Under the pieces are notes generated by a model that did no database searches, was not told the origin of the DNA, and was given only the letters and a program-made list of their open reading frames with translations. This document shows, one piece after another, positions 1 to 5,549 of a DNA stretch of 11,504 bases (the stretch's first letter is position 1; each line of letters opens with the position of its first letter). Source of the stretch: Lachnospiraceae bacterium. Its GTDB lineage: Bacteria; Bacillota; Clostridia; Lachnospirales; Lachnospiraceae. Where the stretch lies: contig JAJQIE010000137.1 of assembly GCA_021199395.1 (NCBI GenBank), positions 1-11,504 on the forward strand. Direction: 5' to 3'. Made by a program: the position numbers and the translations under genes.

Positions 1-745
1 ATCTAAGACCAAGCCTTTTGTGGGAGTGGCGAATTATATTGCTGCATTCAGTGACTCCGCGTACTGGACGGCGCTGGGCAGAACCGCGATCTACACAGTG
101 ATTGCAGTTGTCTTTGTAAATATTGTGGCGTTCCTGCTTGCGTATCTGGTTACGAGCGGGATCAAAGGACAGAACTTCTTTCGCGCGGGCTTCTTTATCC
201 CGAACCTGATCGGCGGCATTGTACTGGGCTATGTGTGGAAGTTTGTATTTAACCGTGCGCTCGTATCGCTGGGAACCTCGCTTTCCATCGGAGCGCTCTC
301 TACCAGCTGGCTGGCGACGACGGGCGGCGCAATGCTTTGTCTGATCATAGTTTCCGTATGGCAGTATGCCGGATACATGATGCTGATCTATGTGGCGGGC
401 TTCATGAGTGTGTCAAAGAGCCTGATGGAAGCCGCGCAGATCGACGGCTGTACGAAATCTCAGGCGATGAAGAATGTCACGATTCCGCTGATGCGGTCTT
501 CGTTTGTACAATGCATATTCCTGACTCTGACACGCTGCTTCATGGTATACGATGTGAACCTTTCCCTTACCAACGGCGAACCGTTCAACAGTTCCGTGCT
601 TGCGGCAATGCATGTGTACAACCAGGCATTTACTTATAAGAACTATGGAACCGGCCAGGCAGAAGCTCTGATTCTGTTTGTGATCTGCGCAGTCGTAGGC
701 GTGACGCAGGTATATATCGGTAAGAAAGGGGAGGTGGAAGCATAA
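1..745 (+). CDS. Sugar ABC transporter permease, MalF/MsmF-like (5' end outside window)
   Basis: Inner-membrane subunit of a binding-protein-dependent sugar importer. The reading frame is open to the left edge (first full codon at 2). It begins with a KPFVGVANYIAAF-like segment, the conserved stretch just before the permease core in MalF-type proteins, so the true start lies upstream; the GTG at 20 is the Val of that FVG motif and not a start. Five hydrophobic spans follow. The ATPase-coupling EAA loop is clear at bases 428-496 (EAAQIDGC, then IPL fourteen residues after the first E). The stop overlaps the ATG of the next permease (TAATG). Given the neighbouring galactosidase, fructosidase and amylosucrase-type genes, the cargo is probably raffinose-family sugars, sucrose or fructo-oligosaccharides; this is inferred from context. 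The binding protein should lie upstream, and an ATPase is not visible. Confidence 0.93.
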   Translation, partial: SKTKPFVGVANYIAAFSDSAYWTALGRTAIYTVIAVVFVNIVAFLLAYLVTSGIKGQNFFRAGFFIPNLIGGIVLGYVWKFVFNRALVSLGTSLSIGALSTSWLATTGGAMLCLIIVSVWQYAGYMMLIYVAGFMSVSKSLMEAAQIDGCTKSQAMKNVTIPLMRSSFVQCIFLTLTRCFMVYDVNLSLTNGEPFNSSVLAAMHVYNQAFTYKNYGTGQAEALILFVICAVVGVTQVYIGKKGEVEA

Positions 746-1605
746 TGGATGCAAACGCAAAAGCAGCTCGTAAGAAAAAAATCACGCATGCAATCCTCTG
801 GATTGTGCTTCTGCTTCTGTTTCTCGTTTTTATTTTCCCGTTCCTGCTTGTCCTGATCAATGTGTTTAAGACCAAGGCGGATATTACGATAGCGCCGCTA
901 TCTCTGATTGGTTCGCATGGTTTTACTTTGGAGAACTTCCCGAACGCAATGCAGAAAATGAATTTCTGGGTGGTGTTTAAGAATTCTCTCATTGTAACGA
1001 CCAGCTCGACGGTACTGACGCTTCTGTTTTCCGCGATGGCTGCTTTCGTCATCGTCCGGAACAACTGGAAAGCATGCGCGCTTCTGTTTACCGGAATGAT
1101 CGCTTCTATGGTGATTCCGTTCCAGGTGCTGATGATCCCGCTGGTATCTCTGTACGGCGGTATCTTTGGAGTCCTGAACAGCCGTGTTACCCTGATTTTA
1201 ATGCACACCGGTTTTTCTGTTTCCATGGCGACCTTCATGTTCCACGGTGCGATTCGCACCAACATTCCTCTTGAGCTGGAGGAGGCGGCGCTGATGGATG
1301 GCTGTACGAGATGGCAGACCTTCTGGAAAATTGTTTTTCCGCTGCTGAAGCCGACAATCGCGACAGTCGCGATCATTGACGCGATGGCATTCTGGAATGA
1401 CTATCTCCTTCCGAGCCTGGTGCTGGGGCGCAAGGAGCTGTATACGATTCCGATTGCAACACAGGTATTCTATGGAACCTATTCAACAGATATCGGCATG
1501 GTTATGGCGGCTCTGCTGCTGGCGATGCTGCCGATCCTGATTCTATATCTTTTCCTGCAGCGTTACATCGTCGAGGGCGTTACATCCGGAGCTGTGAAGG
1601 GATGA
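745..1605 (+). CDS. Sugar ABC transporter permease, MalG/MsmG-like
   Basis: Second permease subunit of the same importer, 286 residues, normal for the MalG class. The positively charged N-terminus (KAARKKK) precedes a strong first membrane span (about residues 15-41). Further spans lie near 84-104, 112-134, 148-168, 203-220 and 252-272. The EAA loop is at about 180-202 (EAALMDGCTRW, then FPL). The WNDYLLPSLVL motif (217-227) and the terminal SGAVKG are typical of MalG-type proteins. Start: ATG at 745 behind the purine-rich GGGGAGGTGG at 728-737, overlapping the previous stop by one base, which indicates translational coupling. The two permeases are expected to form the heterodimeric membrane channel. 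A terminator about 100 bases downstream ends the unit. Confidence 0.95.
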   Translation: MDANAKAARKKKITHAILWIVLLLLFLVFIFPFLLVLINVFKTKADITIAPLSLIGSHGFTLENFPNAMQKMNFWVVFKNSLIVTTSSTVLTLLFSAMAAFVIVRNNWKACALLFTGMIASMVIPFQVLMIPLVSLYGGIFGVLNSRVTLILMHTGFSVSMATFMFHGAIRTNIPLELEEAALMDGCTRWQTFWKIVFPLLKPTIATVAIIDAMAFWNDYLLPSLVLGRKELYTIPIATQVFYGTYSTDIGMVMAALLLAMLPILILYLFLQRYIVEGVTSGAVKG

Positions 1606-1701
1606 TGGTACAGACAGGGGTGAGAGCATTCTCCCGGCCCGATTACGGCGAATGAATGACTGGTCGGCGGACCGTAAGAATGTATCGCAGAGATTATCAG
1701 G

Positions 1702-1741
1702 ACGCGGCGGGAATACACGGGTGTATTTTTGCCGCGTTTTT
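1702..1741 (+). terminator. Intrinsic terminator after the permease genes
   Basis: Arms ACGCGGC (1702-1708) and GCCGCGT (1731-1737) pair. AATACA and TGTATT pair inside them, and the three G/three T positions between the blocks can form G-U pairs, giving an almost continuous stem of about 16 bp with a CGGG loop. A run of five T (1737-1741) follows. It sits between the permease operon and the GH32 gene, so the latter probably has its own promoter or depends on readthrough. I could not find a convincing promoter in 1742-1840; a weak TTAAAA/TATACA pair at 1809-1836 would start transcription inside the ribosome binding site. Confidence 0.88.
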
Positions 1742-1854
1742 GATTTTCTGCGATAACAGGGACTTAAAACGTGCGCCAGTGGCACACGATAGCTGCGCGG
1801 GCATGGGATTAAAAACGCCTCCGGCTCGATTATACAGACTAGAGGAGAAGTGGC

Positions 1855-3456
1855 ATGATTTATACAATGGATTTGAACGCAGCTTATCTGGGACTTCCGG
1901 TGAAGACAGGGAGAGAAAGCTCTGTCCTTGAGATTTATGCTGAAGGTGAAAAAAGGTATGAGCTGGCCGTTCCGGAGCTTTGCGGGGAAGACTGTGATTA
2001 TTATTGCTGGCTGCGGCTTTCGGACTGTGCCGGAAAACGGATTGCGCTGAAGGGTGATCTGAACGAATCGTTTTTTGAGCAGATCCGGCAGACGGATCAG
2101 GTCGAATATGAGCCGATTACGCGGCCTTTGCTTCATTTCACCGCGGAGCGCGGGTGGATCAATGATCCGAATGGTATGGTGTACCACAATGGGGTCTTCC
2201 ACCTGTTTTTCCAGTACAACCCGGCTGACACTAAGTGGGGCAACATGTCCTGGGGACATGCGGTAAGCACGGACTTCCTGAATTTTCTGCAGACAGATAC
2301 GGTGCTGCTCCCGGATGAGCACGGCGCTGTGTATTCCGGCAGCGGCATTGTCAATGAGCACGGAATGTCTGAGTTTCCTGAGAACGCGCTTGTATTCTTT
2401 TATACCGCTGCCGGCGGTGAGACTCCGTGGAGTGAAGGACGGGCATTTACACAGCGGATCGCGGTGAGCACGGATGGCGGAAGAACGCTGAAAAAGCTGC
2501 CGCGGGAGGCGGTGGGCGTGACTGGACGGGATTCGAGAGATCCGCAGGTATTCTGGCATGATGCGTCCAAAGGCTATATAATGGCGCTCTGGATACAGGG
2601 GGAAGAAATAGCGCTGCTGCGATCAGAAAATCTGCAGGACTGGGAAATGACCGACCGTTTTTCTCTGCCGGGCGCGTTTGAATGCCCCAACCTGATCTGT
2701 CTGCAGGCGCAGGAGAAAAAACAGTGGGTACTGGTTGTCGCGGACGGCTCCTATTATTTCGGAGAATTTGACGGCTATCGGTTTGCCTCGGATGGAGTGC
2801 GCAGGAGCACATATCTCACCGCTCTTCCCTACGCCGCCCAGGCAGCTTTCGTTGAGGATCCGCCGGAAGCGGAGCGCGCTGTCCTGATTCCCTGGCTGCG
2901 CACGAGGAACAGCGGAAAGCTCTATACCGGCGCTATGGGGCTGCCACGGGAGCTGGGGCTTGTGAGGCGAAACGGTACATTTTTGCTTCAGATGCGTCCG
3001 GTGCGCGAGTATGGAGAGACGAGACAGAAGCTTGCGTCCTGCGAGGTGAAAAATGGAAGGATTCGGAGGACGGGTGCTGCGCCCGACGAGGGATTTTTCC
3101 TGGAGACGGATGGCGGGATTACCCTTGAGATAAAGAGGGAAGCCGTGACGGAGCTGGTTTTTGAGCCGACAGAGGGACAGGCGACGGTAGACTTTTTCGG
3201 ACAGACGGTAAGCGTGGAGCGGGATGCGATCCTGTTTGGAGAGGAGCGGACGGCTTTGCCGGAAGCTTTTTCAAGGCTTCACATTCTGATTGACCGTCAG
3301 ATTATCGAGGTGTATGGGAATGACTATACAAGGACTGCGTATTATGAGACCGGCGCGGATGAGCTGACGGGATTTATCCGCGTGACTGGCTGTATGGGAG
3401 AATTGGAGGTGTATCAATGGAAGCAGCGGTACGAAACCGCGGGGAGCGAATCGTAA
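1855..3456 (+). CDS. GH32 beta-fructosidase (levanase/sucrose hydrolase type), intracellular
   Basis: Hydrolyses terminal beta-fructosyl bonds of sucrose, kestose-type fructo-oligosaccharides or levan. The 533 residues hold the three GH32 catalytic motifs: WINDPNG with nucleophile Asp104, RDP with transition-state Asp229, and ECPNL with acid/base Glu276. The WGNMSWGHAVS segment (128-138) resembles exo-levanases and inulinases more than the WGPMHWGH of sucrose-6-phosphate hydrolases, which also fits uptake by an ABC importer instead of a phosphotransferase system. A five-bladed propeller (about 90-380) is followed by a beta-sandwich (about 385-520). About 90 residues precede the catalytic domain, resembling the extra N-terminal domain of some levanases. 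No signal peptide is visible, so it is probably cytoplasmic. Start: ATG at 1855, seven bases after AGAGGAG (1841-1847); ATG 1867 is a less likely alternative. Exact substrate cannot be read from sequence. Confidence 0.93.
   Translation: MIYTMDLNAAYLGLPVKTGRESSVLEIYAEGEKRYELAVPELCGEDCDYYCWLRLSDCAGKRIALKGDLNESFFEQIRQTDQVEYEPITRPLLHFTAERGWINDPNGMVYHNGVFHLFFQYNPADTKWGNMSWGHAVSTDFLNFLQTDTVLLPDEHGAVYSGSGIVNEHGMSEFPENALVFFYTAAGGETPWSEGRAFTQRIAVSTDGGRTLKKLPREAVGVTGRDSRDPQVFWHDASKGYIMALWIQGEEIALLRSENLQDWEMTDRFSLPGAFECPNLICLQAQEKKQWVLVVADGSYYFGEFDGYRFASDGVRRSTYLTALPYAAQAAFVEDPPEAERAVLIPWLRTRNSGKLYTGAMGLPRELGLVRRNGTFLLQMRPVREYGETRQKLASCEVKNGRIRRTGAAPDEGFFLETDGGITLEIKREAVTELVFEPTEGQATVDFFGQTVSVERDAILFGEERTALPEAFSRLHILIDRQIIEVYGNDYTRTAYYETGADELTGFIRVTGCMGELEVYQWKQRYETAGSES
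3405..3410 (+). promoter_or_regulatory. Ribosome binding site fixing the overlapping start of the amylosucrase-type gene
   Basis: GGAGGT lies six bases before the ATG at 3417 and within the coding region of the preceding GH32 gene. It is a near-perfect Shine-Dalgarno at ideal spacing. It supports initiation at 3417 despite a 40-base overlap with the upstream gene, and suggests coupled translation of the two enzymes. Confidence 0.85.
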
Positions 3457-5369
3457 AAGAATATCCGGTGGTGAAAAGGGCTCCATACCGCGGGAAGCGA
3501 ATCACAAAAATCAGTGGGACGACGACAGAGAAGGAACCCCTGGATTCGACCTGGCAGAAGCGATTTGAACGCCATATGGATGAGCTGCGCTGGCTGTATA
3601 TGGAATTATACAACAACGGATCTATGTTTGCGGAGCTGTGCGGCCAGATGGAGCGGTTTTATCAGGAGAGAGGGGCAGCCCTGAAGAAACTGGATCAGGC
3701 GCGGGAGAACGATCCGGGCTGGTACAGGCAGAATGATATGCTGGGCATGATGTTCTATATTGATAATTTTGCCGGTAATATGGAGGGAGTGAAGGAGCGG
3801 CTGGATTATATTGAAGCCTGCGGCGTAAATTATATTCACCTGATGCCGTTTCTGGATACGCCGGCGGGGCGGAGTGACGGCGGCTATGCCGTAGCGGATT
3901 TCCGGAAGGTGCAGGAGAAGCTTGGCGCGATGGAGGATCTCGATGCCCTGACAGTGGAGTGCCATAAAAGAGGCATCAATATCTGTATGGACTTCGTCAT
4001 GAACCATACTTCAGAAGACCACGAGTGGGCGAAGCGGGCGCGCGCGGGTGAGGGCGAATACATGAGCCGGTATTTTTTCTTTGACAACGCGAATATTCCG
4101 TCCGAGTTTGAAAAAACGGTGCCGCAGGTGTTTCCGACCACGGCACCGGGCAATTTTACCTGGCTTCCGGATATCGGGCATTATGTCATGACGACATTTT
4201 ACCCGTATCAGTGGGATCTGAATTACCGGAATCCGCGGGTGTTCAATGAGATGATGTACAATTTTATGTATCTGGCGAACCAGGGCATAGACATTATCCG
4301 CATCGACGCGGTTCCGTATATCTGGAAGGAGCTGGGAACCTCCTGCCGGAATCTGCGCCAGGTGCATACGATTGTGCGGCTGATGCGTATGATAGCAGAG
4401 ATTGTATGTCCGGGGGTATTGCTGCTTGGGGAGGTGGTCATGGAGCCAGAAAAGGTAGGGCCTTATTTTGGAACAGTGGAAAAACCGGAATGCCACATGC
4501 TCTACAATGTGACGACGATGGCGACCACCTGGCACACTGTGGCGACCCGCGATACACGTCTGCTGAAAAAACAGCTCGATATCGTGAGCTCGCTTCCCAA
4601 GGATTATACGTTTCTGAATTACCTGCGCTGCCACGACGATATCGGCTGGGGGCTTGACTATGGGTTTCTCGCGCAGGAGGGAATTGATGAGCGCGCCCAT
4701 AAGCAATATCTGAATGCGTTTTTTGAGGGGAAAACGGGGGCGAGCAACAGCCGCGGCGAGCTTTACAACGCGGATCCTGTGACCGGGGACGCGCGGTTTT
4801 GCGGGACGACGGCTTCCATGTGCGGTATTGAAAAGGCCGGTTTTGAACAGGACGACGCGGCGATGGAGAAGGCGATTCAGCTGGATGTGATGCTGCACGC
4901 GTATATGTTCATGCAGTCAGGGATACCGGTTCTCTACGGCGGAGATGAGATCGGACAGGTGAATGATTATACCTACAAGGAAAACGCAGAGAAAGCCGAT
5001 GATTCCCGCTATATTCACCGCGGAGCGATGCGCTGGGATCTGGCAAAGCGTATTGACGATCCGGATACGGTAGAGGGTCGGGTTTTTCATCGCCTGAAGG
5101 AGCTCGAAGAGATCCGGAAAAGGGAAAAGGCGTTTGTATCCCGCGCGGATATGTGGACGGTGGAGACCTGGGAGAAAAGCGTTCTTTGCATCGGAAGATA
5201 TTTCGACGGGGACAAGCTGCTTGGACTCTTTAACTTCAGTGAGTATGACAAAACAGCATGGATCAACGAGACAGACGGACGGTATCTGGAGCTGCTGTCC
5301 GGAAAGACAGGGAAAGCGTCCGGGGTAACTATTCCCGCATATGGATTTTATTATCTGAAAAAAATATGA
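3417..5369 (+). CDS. GH13 amylosucrase-type sucrose glucosyltransferase/hydrolase (GH13_4-like)
   Basis: Predicted to cleave sucrose, releasing fructose and passing glucose to an alpha-1,4-glucan (amylosucrase) or to water (sucrose hydrolase). The 650 residues match the 636-residue Neisseria amylosucrase in layout: helical N-domain (about 45-110), (beta/alpha)8 barrel, and C-terminal beta domain (about 565-650). Catalytic residues are Asp297 (IRIDAVPYIW), Glu339 (LLGE) and Asp407 (CHDDIGW), with His197 in DFVMNHTS. Hallmark amylosucrase segments are present: SDGGYAV (Asp154) and DDSRYIHR (Arg531), the pair forming the salt bridge that closes the sucrose pocket in the Neisseria enzyme; also FYPYQWDLNY and IWKELGTSC. 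There is no signal peptide. By my recalled alignment, the position of Neisseria Arg226 is Pro236, and Ala289-Phe290 is Pro300-Tyr301, both near acceptor subsites. Sucrose specificity is well supported; polymerase versus hydrolase activity is open. It is co-cistronic with GH32. Confidence 0.88.
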   Translation: MEAAVRNRGERIVKEYPVVKRAPYRGKRITKISGTTTEKEPLDSTWQKRFERHMDELRWLYMELYNNGSMFAELCGQMERFYQERGAALKKLDQARENDPGWYRQNDMLGMMFYIDNFAGNMEGVKERLDYIEACGVNYIHLMPFLDTPAGRSDGGYAVADFRKVQEKLGAMEDLDALTVECHKRGINICMDFVMNHTSEDHEWAKRARAGEGEYMSRYFFFDNANIPSEFEKTVPQVFPTTAPGNFTWLPDIGHYVMTTFYPYQWDLNYRNPRVFNEMMYNFMYLANQGIDIIRIDAVPYIWKELGTSCRNLRQVHTIVRLMRMIAEIVCPGVLLLGEVVMEPEKVGPYFGTVEKPECHMLYNVTTMATTWHTVATRDTRLLKKQLDIVSSLPKDYTFLNYLRCHDDIGWGLDYGFLAQEGIDERAHKQYLNAFFEGKTGASNSRGELYNADPVTGDARFCGTTASMCGIEKAGFEQDDAAMEKAIQLDVMLHAYMFMQSGIPVLYGGDEIGQVNDYTYKENAEKADDSRYIHRGAMRWDLAKRIDDPDTVEGRVFHRLKELEEIRKREKAFVSRADMWTVETWEKSVLCIGRYFDGDKLLGLFNFSEYDKTAWINETDGRYLELLSGKTGKASGVTIPAYGFYYLKKI

Positions 5370-5398
5370 TTACAGAGTGTTATTATGCAAAATGACAG

Positions 5399-5427
5399 TT
5401 GACTTTTCTGATGATGTGGCATATGAT
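5399..5427 (+). promoter_or_regulatory. Sigma-A-type promoter upstream of the GH36 gene
   Basis: TTGACT (5399-5404) and TATGAT (5422-5427) are each one base from consensus and are separated by 17 bases. The start of transcription is expected near 5433-5435. The resulting leader of about 115 bases runs through the intrinsic terminator at 5473-5507 before reaching the GH36 start, so the promoter may be subject to attenuation. Confidence 0.7.
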
Positions 5428-5472
5428 AGGCAGTAGCTAAGGAATGTAGTGATTCCATGTGGCAAAAAAGCG

Positions 5473-5507
5473 AACGCCTTAGAGAGTGTGGTCTCTGAGG
5501 CGTTTTT
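5473..5507 (+). terminator. Intrinsic terminator between the amylosucrase-type and GH36 genes
   Basis: AACGCCTTAGAGA (5473-5485) pairs with TCTCTGAGGCGTT (5492-5504) over 13 pairs, one of them G-U, with a six-base loop and T5 at 5503-5507. It would end transcripts from the GH32/amylosucrase-type unit. Because a strong promoter lies upstream of it and no promoter with a usable start lies after it, it may also act as an attenuator for the GH36 gene. Confidence 0.88.
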
Positions 5508-5538
5508 GTATGAACTGGCATAAATAATATAAGATACA

Positions 5539-5545
5539 GGGGGGG
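5539..5545 (+). promoter_or_regulatory. Unusual poly-G ribosome binding site of the GH36 gene
   Basis: A run of seven G preceded by A, four bases before the ATG at 5550, is the only Shine-Dalgarno-like sequence available. It departs from the AGGAGG of the other genes here, and its register with 16S rRNA is ambiguous. Such a homopolymer can vary in length, which would change spacing to the start codon. Confidence 0.55.
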
Positions 5546-5549
5546 TTAT

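Noticed and set aside
20..22. GTG at 20 as the start of the first permease
   Set aside because: The frame stays open to the window edge, and the preceding codons continue a conserved KPFVG segment of MalF-type proteins, so the gene is truncated by the window.
1809..1836. Promoter TTAAAA/TATACA before the GH32 gene
   Set aside because: The -35 is weak, and transcription would start inside the ribosome binding site at 1841-1847.
4011..4898. Long minus-strand open frame (295 codons) opposite the amylosucrase-type gene
   Set aside because: The plus strand carries an uninterrupted conserved GH13 protein here, and the minus-strand translation is rich in His, Arg and Pro with no recognisable domain, as expected of an antisense shadow.
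5506..5533. Promoter TTGTAT/TATAAG immediately before the GH36 gene
   Set aside because: Only three of six bases match the -35, and the start would fall within the G-rich ribosome binding site; the promoter at 5399-5427 is far better.
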